From NCBI RefSeq assembly GCF_001865675.1, contig NZ_CP011319.1, positions 4,712,001 to 4,776,000 of the forward strand: 64,000 nt of DNA. The letters are read 5' to 3'. This DNA is from Janthinobacterium sp. 1_2014MBL_MicDiv. GTDB taxonomy: Bacteria; Pseudomonadota; Gammaproteobacteria; Burkholderiales; Burkholderiaceae_D. Below are positions 24,891 to 32,178 of this stretch, piece by piece (position 1 is the stretch's first letter; every line of letters starts with the position of its first letter). The notes below the pieces were generated by a model, which was given only the letters and a program-made list of their open reading frames with translations, was not told the origin of the DNA and ran no database searches. The translations under genes and the position numbers were made by a program.

Positions 24891-25439
24891 CTACTTCCCT
24901 GCCTCGGCGGCGGCATGCATGGACCAGACGACGCTGAGGATTTTCCACTGGCCGTCGCGCTTGACCATTTGCCACGCTTCGACGCCATAGTTGGACAATT
25001 TATCGCCGACGAGGAATTCATAGTCGAAGTTGACCCACGCCACATGGCGGTCCTGGGTGATCTTGACGTTGTAGAATTTTTCTTCCGTGCGCAGCGGTTC
25101 GCGCTTGATGAAATTGGCGAAAGCAACGTAGCCGGCCGCCCCGACGCCGTCGAAGTGGACATCCGTCGTGTCGCGCATTTTCTTGATGAAACCGTCGTCG
25201 GCCGGCGAGGCGAACAGGATGTTCGTATGCAGCATCAGCGACGACAGCAGCTTGACATCCTTGGCGATCAGCGCGGCCTGGAAGTCGGCGATGACTTTTT
25301 CGATGGCGCGGATATCCTCGGGGGTGGAAGCGACGCGCCCAACGTGGGGCGGCGCCGCCGCAGGCGCAGCTTGCGCCTGCGCAAACCCCGCCAGCAGCAG
25401 GGAACATCCGAACAGTACTGCACTTGCCAATTTGTGCAT
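24891..25439 (-). CDS. Secreted SnoaL/NTF2-like protein
   Basis: A 182-residue exported protein: signal peptide (MHKLASAVLFGCSLLLAGFAQAQA), then an NTF2/SnoaL-type cone fold (IRAIEKVIADFQAALIAKDVKLLSSLMLHTNILF, AWVNFDYEFLVGDKLSNYGVEAWQMVKRDGQWKILSVVWS). Such domains bind or convert small hydrophobic molecules, or serve as scaffold domains. It is convergent with the YCII-like gene. Confidence 0.85.
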   Translation of the reverse strand: MHKLASAVLFGCSLLLAGFAQAQAAPAAAPPHVGRVASTPEDIRAIEKVIADFQAALIAKDVKLLSSLMLHTNILFASPADDGFIKKMRDTTDVHFDGVGAAGYVAFANFIKREPLRTEEKFYNVKITQDRHVAWVNFDYEFLVGDKLSNYGVEAWQMVKRDGQWKILSVVWSMHAAAEAGK

Positions 25440-25555
25440 GGGGAACTTTCATGGCGAACCGCTCGCCGGGCTGGCACGGGGCGCGCCGCCGGCAAGCTTA
25501 TGCCAAGCATGGCAAATTGGCAATCCCCCTGGCGACCTAGTGCATGCGGCCTGCC

Positions 25556-26161
25556 TCAGGCGGCCAGGGCGGCGATCGAGGCGCGGCTCTTGGCGATCGC
25601 GCTGGCGACGGCTTGCTCGCCCATGGCCACGCCTTCGGCTTGCACGAACTCGATATCGGTGATGCCGATGAAGCCCAGCGCCGTGCGCAGATAGGTGCTC
25701 AGGTAGTCATACGCGGCGCCAGGGCCTTCGCTGTAGACGCCGCCGCTGGACGTGAAGATCACCGCCTTCTTGCCCGTCGCCAGGCCGACCGGCCCCGTCG
25801 CCGTGTACTGGAAGGTGCGGCCCGCGCGCGCCACGTGGTCGATCCACGCCTTCAGGGTCGATGGCACGGAAAAATTGTACATGGGCGCGGCCAGCACCAG
25901 CACGTCGGCGGCCAGCAATTCGTCGACCAGGATGTCGGACACTTGCACGGTGGCCGCCGCCTGCGCGCTGCGCTGCTCGGGCGGCGTGAAGAAGGCGCCC
26001 ATCATCTCTTCCGTCAGGTGCGGCACCGGTTGCGCGGCCAGGTCGCGCTCGACGATGGCATTGCCCTGCGCGGCCAGTTGCGCGACGAATTCGCCCGACA
26101 ATTGACGCGACAGGGAACCGCTGCTGCGCACGCTGCTATTGATGTGTAATACCTTGGCCAT
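25556..26161 (-). CDS. azoR: FMN-dependent NADH-azoreductase
   Basis: A 201-residue flavodoxin-fold quinone and azo-dye reductase. Diagnostic parts: VLHINSSVRSSGSLSRQLS (FMN phosphate loop), APMYNFSVPSTLKAWIDHV and TSSGGVYSEG. It probably protects against quinone or thiol stress by two-electron reduction. It is divergent from a LysR gene with a 131-base gap, suggesting LysR control. Confidence 0.93.
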   Translation of the reverse strand: MAKVLHINSSVRSSGSLSRQLSGEFVAQLAAQGNAIVERDLAAQPVPHLTEEMMGAFFTPPEQRSAQAAATVQVSDILVDELLAADVLVLAAPMYNFSVPSTLKAWIDHVARAGRTFQYTATGPVGLATGKKAVIFTSSGGVYSEGPGAAYDYLSTYLRTALGFIGITDIEFVQAEGVAMGEQAVASAIAKSRASIAALAA

Positions 26162-26292
26162 GAATCGCTCCTTCGAAAACGGATAATGAATGCCGCATCG
26201 CGGCGCTTGCCTACATCATAGTTCGGGTCTACCATCGATAAAACCGTGTAAATATAAATGATTAGCATCGAATTTTTAGATATGGAGTCACC

Positions 26293-27207
26293 ATGAGAGA
26301 ACCGGGCCAGCCTTCGCTCGACCAGTTGCGCGTGTTTGTCGCCGTCATCGACGCGGGCGGCTTCGCCCATGCGGCGCGCCAGCTGCACCGTACGCAATCG
26401 GTGGTCAGCTACACCATCGCCAACCTGGAGGAACAGCTGAATGTGGTGCTGCTCGACCGCGGCAAGCGCAAGCCCACCCTGACGGACGCGGGCAAGGCCC
26501 TGCTGGCCGACGCGCGCGCCGTGGCGCTGAAGGTCGACGCCATGCGCGCGCGCGCCAAGGCCCTGGCCGGCGGCCTGGAAGCGGAAGTGTCGGTGGTGGT
26601 CGACGTGATGTTCCCCACCTGCGTGCTGGTGCGCGTGCTCGAAGCGTTCCAGGCGCAGTTCCCCACGGTCGCCCTGCGCCTGCGCATCGAGGCCATGGGC
26701 GCCGTGGCGCAGCTGGTGATGGATGGCAGCTGCCACCTGGGCCTGGGCGGCTGGATGACGGCCACGGCCAGCGTCTTCGAGCGCCTGGCCGTGGGCCATG
26801 TGCGCCTGATCCCCGTGGCCGCGCCCAGCCACGCGCTGGCGCAGCTGGAAGGTCCGATTCCTTCCGCCGTGGCGCGCGAGCATGTGCAGCTGGTGCTCAG
26901 CGACCGCAGCGCGCTGACGGAAGGCCAGGATTTCGGCGTGCTGGGACTGCGCAACTGGCGCCTGGGCGACCTCGGCTCCAAGCACGCGCTGCTGCGCGCG
27001 GGCCTGGGCTGGGGCAACATGCCCGAAGCGATGGTGCGCGAAGACCTGGCGGCCGGGCGCCTGGTGCATCTGGCGCTGGCCGTCGACAAGGGCGAGAATT
27101 ATCCGATTTACCTGATCCAGCGCGCCGACACGCCGCCGGGCCAGGCCGGCAAGTGGCTCACGGAGCGCTTTGCGGAACAGTTGCCGCTGCTGGAGCAGGT
27201 CTTTTAG
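26293..27207 (+). CDS. LysR-family transcriptional regulator, azoR neighbour
   Basis: A 304-residue LysR protein: HTH about 9-68 (LDQLRVFVAVIDAGGFAHAA, RTQSVVSYTIANLEEQLNVVLLDR) and effector domain about 95-290. The divergent partner azoR is the likely target. The AT-rich gap (26162-26292) contains two CATCGA(A/T) copies, at about 26233 and 26266, which could belong to its operator; this is tentative. Confidence 0.92.
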   Translation: MREPGQPSLDQLRVFVAVIDAGGFAHAARQLHRTQSVVSYTIANLEEQLNVVLLDRGKRKPTLTDAGKALLADARAVALKVDAMRARAKALAGGLEAEVSVVVDVMFPTCVLVRVLEAFQAQFPTVALRLRIEAMGAVAQLVMDGSCHLGLGGWMTATASVFERLAVGHVRLIPVAAPSHALAQLEGPIPSAVAREHVQLVLSDRSALTEGQDFGVLGLRNWRLGDLGSKHALLRAGLGWGNMPEAMVREDLAAGRLVHLALAVDKGENYPIYLIQRADTPPGQAGKWLTERFAEQLPLLEQVF

Positions 27208-27257
27208 AAGCGCGCAGGGACGGGTATCATGCCCCCATACATACACAAGGACTCACC

Positions 27258-27485
27258 ATGGCCGGCATCGACGACTTCGTCAACAAACAACAACCTGGCG
27301 CGCGTTTCGTCATCACGGCGCAGATGCTGCGCATGACGCCGCAGCAGTTCGACAGCGTGGCGCAGGAATGGATGGAGGATGGCGGCCCCGGTTTCGACGT
27401 CGCCGGCATCCCGCACCGCGTCGTCATCGAGGGGCAGTTCTACATCTCCAGGATCACCGTGGCGCGCCACGCCGATCCTGAATAA
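27258..27485 (+). CDS. Hypothetical small protein
   Basis: A 75-residue protein, MAGIDDFVNKQQPGARFVITAQ to TVARHADPE. It has helix-strand pattern and no motif I recognise. It starts 50 bases after lysR with ACACAAGGACTCACC before the ATG. It could be cotranscribed with lysR. Confidence 0.65.
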   Translation: MAGIDDFVNKQQPGARFVITAQMLRMTPQQFDSVAQEWMEDGGPGFDVAGIPHRVVIEGQFYISRITVARHADPE

Positions 27486-27504
27486 GCGCTGGACAGGACA
27501 TGGC

Positions 27505-27822
27505 TCAGGCCTGGTCGGCGCCCAGCACATGCAGGCGGCGCCGCAAACGCGCCACTTCCTCCGACAGATCGACCACCAGCGCGGCCAGTTCCGCATTCGC
27601 GTCGAACACGGATTCGATTTCGTGCAGACGGCGCGCGCGCACCAGGTCCAGGCTGGTGAAGCGCCAGGCCGTCAGCTGCCCCGGCGGCGGGCCATTTTGC
27701 AGCAGCACGCCCGTCTGCACATGCTGCACCACCCAGTCCGGCTCCACGGCGCAGGCGCGCGCCAGTTCTTCCAGGCTCAGGGCGCGGTCTTCGAGCAGCT
27801 CGCCAATTACATTGTTTGCCAT
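27505..27822 (-). CDS. cbpM: Chaperone modulator CbpM
   Basis: A 105-residue MerR-like small protein that binds CbpA and inhibits its J-domain action. The HTH-like start (SLEELARACAVEPDWVVQHVQTGVL) and the C-terminal helix (NAELAALVVDLSEEVARLRRRLHVLG) match the CbpM family. It follows cbpA by 3 bases, the standard operon order. Confidence 0.9.
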   Translation of the reverse strand: MANNVIGELLEDRALSLEELARACAVEPDWVVQHVQTGVLLQNGPPPGQLTAWRFTSLDLVRARRLHEIESVFDANAELAALVVDLSEEVARLRRRLHVLGADQA

Positions 27823-27825
27823 GAT

Positions 27826-28746
27826 TTACCCTCCCAGCTTCTGGCGCGGATTGAAAGCCATCTCGCGCGCCATGGTTGCATACAGTTCCCGCGCCTTGTC
27901 GTCGTTCGCCGGCGGCAGCACCACTTCCAGCAGCAGGTACAGATCGCCCGGCTGGGCGGCGGGAATGCCGCGCCCCTTCAGGCGCAGCTTGCGCCCCGTC
28001 TGCGAATTGGGCGGCACGGTGACGGCCACCGTGCCGGACGGCGTGGGCACGGCAATTTCGCCGCCCAGCGCCGCCTCCCATGGCGTGACGGGCACCGTTT
28101 CGAACACGTCGCGCCCTTCCACCTTGTAGCGGGCGTCGGGCTGGAAGCGGATCTCCAGGTACAGGTCGCCGGCCGGCGCGCCGCCGCTGCCAGGATGGCC
28201 CTGGCCCTTCATGCGCAGCTGCTGGCCTTCCGTGACGCCTTTCGGTATCGTCACTTCCAGGGTGCGCTCGCGCGTCACCACGTGGCCCTGGGCATCCGCC
28301 TCGGGCACGCGCATGACGATGTGGCGCTTGGCGCCCTGGTAGCTGTCCTGCAAATCGATGGTGATGGCGGCGTGGCTGTCCTCGCCCTGCATCTGGAAGG
28401 TGCTGTTGGCGCGGCGCCGCCCGCCCACGTGGGCGAACAGGTCGGCAAAGAAGTCGCTGTCGTCGGCGCCTGACGATTCGTAGCCAGAGCCCCAGTCCGG
28501 CGGTGGCCGGAAAGGCTGGCCCTGCGCCCCCTGGTTGCGGCCCAACTCATCGTAGGCGGCGCGCTTCTCCGCGTCGCCCAGCACGCCGTACGCTTCGTTC
28601 AGGGCCTTGGTGCGCTGGTCGGCGTCCGGCTCCTTGCTGACGTCGGGATGGTATTTGCGCACCAGCTTGCGGTACGCCTTCTTGATGTCGGCCTCGGTCG
28701 CCGTCTTCTCGACGCCAAGCTCCTTGTAGTAGTCCTTGTATTCCAC
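27826..28746 (-). CDS. cbpA: Curved DNA-binding protein / DnaJ-class co-chaperone
   Basis: A 306-residue DnaJ-type co-chaperone of DnaK that also binds DNA in family members. It has a J domain (about 1-70; HPD motif in KYHPDVS), a Gly/Ser-rich linker and two C-terminal substrate domains (DnaJ_C, about 115-295; AITIDLQDSYQGA, VTVPPNSQTGRKLRLKGRG), without a zinc finger. The start is GTG at 28746 (VEYKDYYKELGV) with GGGGAG upstream; the frame stays open further but without homology. Confidence 0.93.
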   Translation of the reverse strand: MEYKDYYKELGVEKTATEADIKKAYRKLVRKYHPDVSKEPDADQRTKALNEAYGVLGDAEKRAAYDELGRNQGAQGQPFRPPPDWGSGYESSGADDSDFFADLFAHVGGRRRANSTFQMQGEDSHAAITIDLQDSYQGAKRHIVMRVPEADAQGHVVTRERTLEVTIPKGVTEGQQLRMKGQGHPGSGGAPAGDLYLEIRFQPDARYKVEGRDVFETVPVTPWEAALGGEIAVPTPSGTVAVTVPPNSQTGRKLRLKGRGIPAAQPGDLYLLLEVVLPPANDDKARELYATMAREMAFNPRQKLGG

Positions 28747-28824
28747 CGTGCCTGCTCCCCATGGTTGAACCGCCTGTGGGAAGAGTACACGAATTGGCCG
28801 CAAGACAGCGTGCGCACAATACAA

Positions 28825-28858
28825 CAGCGCCCGCGGGACCTGGGTCGCGCGGGCGCTG
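28825..28858 (-). terminator. Hairpin after crystallin gene 1
   Basis: CAGCGCCCGCG (28825-28835) and CGCGGGCGCTG (28848-28858) form an 11-bp stem between crystallin gene 1 and cbpA. On the minus strand it is followed by TTGTATTG, a poor T tract, so the stop may be partial. Confidence 0.6.
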
Positions 28859-28878
28859 CAAGCGAAGACCGCAGACGC

Positions 28879-29562
28879 CTAGCGCACGCGGCGCAGCGAG
28901 GAAATGCGGCGGTCGAGGCCACCGTGCAGGCGGCCGTAGCTGCCCGGCCCCATCACCACGCAGCGGCCGCGGAAGTTGGCGTCGACGCAGAATTCCCAGC
29001 GGCCGTAATTGACGACGATCGATTCGGCGCGGTCATTGAAGCCATAGCGGCTCAAGTCGTGCACTTCGCGGTCCAGGCGCACGGGCCGGCCGCGCATGCC
29101 GGCATCGGGAAACAGCAGCACGGCGCCATTCGCCTCGGGACGGTGGCCGCCGCCATGGCCGTGGCCAGGGTACGGGCGTTCCGGCTCCGGATACGGGCGG
29201 TTCGGCCGCGGTGGATACGGACGGTGGTGGTCGCCGCCATGGCCCGGACGGCCCGCTTCGCGCACCGAAGAGATGGCGTCGTTCATGCCGGGCATGCTGC
29301 TGTAGCGGCCAGGTCCCAGGGTGCGGCAGTTGCCGCGGTAATTGGCGTCCTTGCACACTTCCCAGGTACCCGAGCGCACGATGATGCTGGAGGTCTTGTC
29401 GTTAAAGCCCATGCGCGACAGGTCGCCCGCGTCGGAACGCAGGGTGACGGGGCGGCCACGGAAACCGGCATCCTCGAACAGGGTGATTTCGCCCGCCGAT
29501 GCGGCCAGCGGGGCAAGGAAAGTGGCGGCGCACAACAGCGCGGGACGGATAGATCGAACCAT
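28879..29562 (-). CDS. Secreted beta/gamma-crystallin protein 1 (two domains)
   Basis: A 227-residue exported protein: signal peptide (about 1-23, ends SAGE), crystallin domain A (about 24-102), a His/Pro/Tyr/Gly-rich linker (about 103-145) and domain B (about 147-227). Family calcium motifs have the form (N/D)(N/D)xx(S/T)S, one per Greek key. Domain A has two intact copies, NDKTSS and NDAISS; domain B has NDRAES and DRRISS, both altered. Each domain has the pair WEVC/WEFC and RGxC that could form a disulfide. Likely a calcium-binding envelope or matrix protein. It is the last of four tandem paralogues on this strand. Confidence 0.9.
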   Translation of the reverse strand: MVRSIRPALLCAATFLAPLAASAGEITLFEDAGFRGRPVTLRSDAGDLSRMGFNDKTSSIIVRSGTWEVCKDANYRGNCRTLGPGRYSSMPGMNDAISSVREAGRPGHGGDHHRPYPPRPNRPYPEPERPYPGHGHGGGHRPEANGAVLLFPDAGMRGRPVRLDREVHDLSRYGFNDRAESIVVNYGRWEFCVDANFRGRCVVMGPGSYGRLHGGLDRRISSLRRVR

Positions 29563-29619
29563 GACAACTCCAATACAGATTACATTTTCGCCAGTGTAGA
29601 CCAGGCGGCAGGCGGCGAG

Positions 29620-29627
29620 TGTAACAA
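29620..29627 (-). promoter_or_regulatory. TTGTTACA element of crystallin gene 1
   Basis: TTGTTACA on the minus strand, 58 bases before the start codon. A -10-like TACACT (29593-29598) lies 23 bases after TTGTTA. The same layout is found before genes 3 and 4. Confidence 0.5.
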
Positions 29628-29662
29628 AGGGCAAGCAAATGTCAGCACACGGCTGGGAATGT

Positions 29663-29699
29663 AAAAACCGCCTGGCGGAATGCTTCCGGCAGGCGGTTC
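29663..29699 (-). terminator. Intrinsic terminator of crystallin gene 2
   Basis: AACCGCCTG / CAGGCGGTT outer stem (29666-29674, 29690-29698) with an inner CGGAA/TTCCG stem. Read on the minus strand it is followed by five T residues (29663-29667). Confidence 0.85.
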
Positions 29700-29722
29700 G
29701 GGCATACGCCGCGCAATCGCGC

Positions 29723-30721
29723 CTAGCGCACGCGGCGCAGCGACGATATCTTGTTGTCCAGCGCATTGAGCCCGCCATACTCGCCCGGCCCGATGACTTC
29801 GCAGCGGCCGCGGAAGTTGGCGTCGCTGCACACTTCCCACTGGCCGTCGTTGACGACGATGGAACCGGCGCGGTCGTTGAAGTTGTAGCGCACCAGGTCT
29901 TCCGCGCTGCGGTCCAGCGCCAGCGGCTCGCCGCGCATGCCCGCATCAGGGAACAGCAGGATGGCGCCGCGCTGCGGGTACTGCTGCTGCGGATACTGCG
30001 AATATGGCTGCTCGTAGCGCGGCCGCTGGTACGGATTCTCGTACTGCTGCTGGCGGCGCGCTTCGCGCTCGTCGACCATGCGTGCCGACGACACTCTTCC
30101 ATCGAGCCCGCGTCCCAGGTCGTCGTGGCGGCCAGGGCCGAACACGCGGCAGGTGCCGTTGTAGTTCGAATCGCTGCACAACTGCCAGTAGCCGTTGTAG
30201 ATGACGATGCTGCTGGTGCGGTCATTGAAGCCGATGTCGACGAAATCGTCGGTGTCGCGGTTCAGGCGCGCCGAGCCGCCATTCTGGCCCGCGCCCGAAT
30301 ACACTTCCAGGGTCGAACCGCGGCCATAGCCGCCATGTCCGCCATTGCCACGGTCGGGATCGCGTCCCGGGCGCCCCGGATTGTAGTCATTGCCGCGCAC
30401 CGTTTCGCGCACCGAGGTGATGGCGTCGTTCATGCCCGGCAACGAGCGGTATTCGCCTGGCCCCAAGGTACGGCAATTGCCGCGAAATCCGGAGTCCGTG
30501 CACACTTCCCAGGTACCTGAACGTACCATGATGCTCGACGCCTTGTCATTGAAACCCTGGGGTGTCAGATTGTCCGACGTTTCGCGCAGGGTCACGGAGC
30601 GGCCACGGAAATTATCGTCCTCGAACAGAGTGATTTCACCCGCATGGGCGGCGGCATGCGCCCCCAGGGAGAGCAGCAAGGTCGCGGCGCTTGCCAGCGC
30701 GTGTTTGAAAGGGCCCTTCAT
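29723..30721 (-). CDS. Secreted beta/gamma-crystallin protein 2 (three domains)
   Basis: A 332-residue exported protein with a signal peptide (about 1-27) and three crystallin domains: A (about 29-108), B (about 135-215) and C (about 249-332). Linker 1 is Gly/Arg/Asp-rich and linker 2 is Gln/Tyr/Pro-rich (about 220-247). Calcium motifs: A has NDKASS and NDAITS (both intact), B has NDRTSS (intact) and DGRVSS (altered), C has NDRAGS (altered) and DNKISS (intact). All domains keep two cysteines, WEVC or WQLC with GxC. The odd domain number in one chain suggests duplication within the cluster. It has its own terminator. Confidence 0.9.
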   Translation of the reverse strand: MKGPFKHALASAATLLLSLGAHAAAHAGEITLFEDDNFRGRSVTLRETSDNLTPQGFNDKASSIMVRSGTWEVCTDSGFRGNCRTLGPGEYRSLPGMNDAITSVRETVRGNDYNPGRPGRDPDRGNGGHGGYGRGSTLEVYSGAGQNGGSARLNRDTDDFVDIGFNDRTSSIVIYNGYWQLCSDSNYNGTCRVFGPGRHDDLGRGLDGRVSSARMVDEREARRQQQYENPYQRPRYEQPYSQYPQQQYPQRGAILLFPDAGMRGEPLALDRSAEDLVRYNFNDRAGSIVVNDGQWEVCSDANFRGRCEVIGPGEYGGLNALDNKISSLRRVR

Positions 30722-30782
30722 GATTCACTCCATTCTTCATTCTTTATTGATGATACACCTGGCCATTGCGCCAGGATGCCAT

Positions 30783-30790
30783 TGTAACAA
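30783..30790 (-). promoter_or_regulatory. TTGTTACA element of crystallin gene 2
   Basis: TTGTTACA on the minus strand, 62 bases before the start codon. The nearest -10-like box, TATCAT, lies 29 bases after TTGTTA, so spacing differs from the other three copies. Confidence 0.4.
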
Positions 30791-30811
30791 GTGCCAGTCC
30801 GCGCGAAAAAC

Positions 30812-31129
30812 TCAGTACGGCCGACGCAGCGAGGAAATGCGCTTGTCGAGCGCCGCGTTCAACACTTCATACCTGCCTGCCCCCATGCGCTCGCAAGTGC
30901 CGTAGAACTGCGAATCCGTGCACACTTCCCAGCTATCCGAGTCGACCTTGATGCTCGAAACGGCGTCATTGAAATTGACGCGCCACAGGTCATCTGTCGT
31001 GTCGCGCAAGACCACCACGCGCCCCTTGAAATTATCGTCGGTGTACAGGCTGATTTCGCCGGCCTGCGCCACGAGGTGGACAAACACCGAACTGGCACAC
31101 AGCGGGGCAAAGGCGAACGGACGATGCAT
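30812..31129 (-). CDS. Secreted beta/gamma-crystallin protein 3 (single domain)
   Basis: A 105-residue exported protein, the minimal member: signal peptide (about 1-23, ends VAQA), then one domain of about 80 residues (GEISLYTDDNFKGRVVVLRD to ISSLRRPY). The first calcium motif, NDAVSS, is intact; the second, DKRISS, is altered. WEVC and YGTC supply the cysteine pair. The start ATG at 31129 gives the typical short signal peptide; an upstream in-frame extension has no support. Confidence 0.88.
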   Translation of the reverse strand: MHRPFAFAPLCASSVFVHLVAQAGEISLYTDDNFKGRVVVLRDTTDDLWRVNFNDAVSSIKVDSDSWEVCTDSQFYGTCERMGAGRYEVLNAALDKRISSLRRPY

Positions 31130-31206
31130 GGAGCGGTCTCCGGCGGCGAAAGGTGGATGATCTGCATGACAACTGATGTCAGTGTAGCCACCCACAGAAA
31201 AAACGG

Positions 31207-31214
31207 TGTAACAA
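31207..31214 (-). promoter_or_regulatory. TTGTTACA element of crystallin gene 3
   Basis: TTGTTACA on the minus strand, 78 bases before the start codon, with a -10-like TACACT (31181-31186) 22 bases after TTGTTA. A mirrored GGTAACAAA lies about 30 bases further upstream. Confidence 0.5.
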
Positions 31215-31244
31215 AGTATGCGAAAAGCACAATAATTTGTTACC

Positions 31245-31282
31245 AAAAGCAATAACCGGCCTCCGCAGGGGCCGGTTATTGC
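31245..31282 (-). terminator. Intrinsic terminator of crystallin gene 4
   Basis: A perfect 13-bp stem GCAATAACCGGCC / GGCCGGTTATTGC (31249-31261, 31270-31282). On the minus strand it is followed by TTTTGG. It separates gene 4 from gene 3. Confidence 0.85.
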
Positions 31283-31305
31283 GCATTTCCGTTACCGGGC
31301 GTGAT

Positions 31306-31983
31306 TCAGCGCACTTCGCGCACCGAGGAAATGCGGTTGCTCAGGCGTTCCAGGCTCGCGTATTCGCCGGGCGCGAGCGTGCGGCAGCGGCCACGGAAAC
31401 CGGCGTCCTCGCACACTTCCCAATAGCCCGAGCGCACGCGCACGCTTTGCACGGTGTCGTTGAAATCGCGCTCGCGCAAGTCGGCCGAGCCATTGCGCAC
31501 GGTCAGGCTGCGGCCGGCGAAATCGTCGCGCGTATAGAAGGTCAGTTCGCCGCCCAGGGCCCGCCCCGGCAGATGGCCGTGCTCGCGCTCCCGGTCGCGT
31601 TCCCAGCGGCGGTCCCGATCCCAGTCACGATCCCGGTCGCGCCCCGGATGGCCATCCCAGCCGCCGCGCACCTCGCGCAGCGACGTGATCTTGTTGGCGC
31701 GGCCATCGAGCGACGGATACTCGCCCGCCTCGAGCAGGAAGCACGCGCCGCGGAAATCGGCTTCCTCGCACGCTTCCCAGCGGCCCGAGCGCACGCGGAT
31801 GCTTTGCGTCGTATCGTTGAAACGGACGTCTTCCAGGTCGGCGACGGCGTCGCGCACGGTCTGCGAGCGGCCGTGGAAGTCGTCGCGCGAATACAGGGTC
31901 AGTTCGGCGGCGCCGGCGAATTCTGCCGTCATGGCGGCGCCCAGCAGCAGGGCGTACCTCAGGGTGTTCTTCAACATGGTCAT
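31306..31983 (-). CDS. Secreted beta/gamma-crystallin protein 4 (two domains)
   Basis: A 225-residue exported protein: signal peptide (about 1-25, ends AGAA), domain A (about 26-105), a linker of alternating Arg and Asp (about 106-142) and domain B (about 144-225). All four calcium motifs are altered: NDTTQS and ANKITS in A, NDTVQS and SNRISS in B, so calcium binding is probably weak or lost. Cysteines are kept (WEACEEADFRGAC, WEVCEDAGFRGRC). ATG at 31977 (MLK) is an alternative start. It is first in the row of four and has its own terminator. Confidence 0.88.
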   Translation of the reverse strand: MTMLKNTLRYALLLGAAMTAEFAGAAELTLYSRDDFHGRSQTVRDAVADLEDVRFNDTTQSIRVRSGRWEACEEADFRGACFLLEAGEYPSLDGRANKITSLREVRGGWDGHPGRDRDRDWDRDRRWERDREREHGHLPGRALGGELTFYTRDDFAGRSLTVRNGSADLRERDFNDTVQSVRVRSGYWEVCEDAGFRGRCRTLAPGEYASLERLSNRISSVREVR

Positions 31984-32069
31984 GCTCCATAGTCAGGGTG
32001 ATGCGGTTTGACTATTTGGTCATCTTGCCAAATAGAGCACGCAGTCTAGCCGCGACTGGCCGTCTTAGC

Positions 32070-32077
32070 TGTAACAA
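32070..32077 (-). promoter_or_regulatory. TTGTTACA element of crystallin gene 4
   Basis: TTGTTACA on the minus strand, 87 bases before the start codon. A -10-like TAGACT (32043-32048) lies 23 bases after TTGTTA, the same spacing as in gene 1. A GTAAT copy ten bases before GTTAC could complete a direct repeat. Confidence 0.5.
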
Positions 32078-32178
32078 ATGATTACCGCGCGGCGCGCCCT
32101 TCCCCGCCGGCCGCGTGGCAAAAGGACAAGCGCGGCGAACTTCAGTAGAATCTTGTGTTTAGTCAAGCTCGCGTCCCC

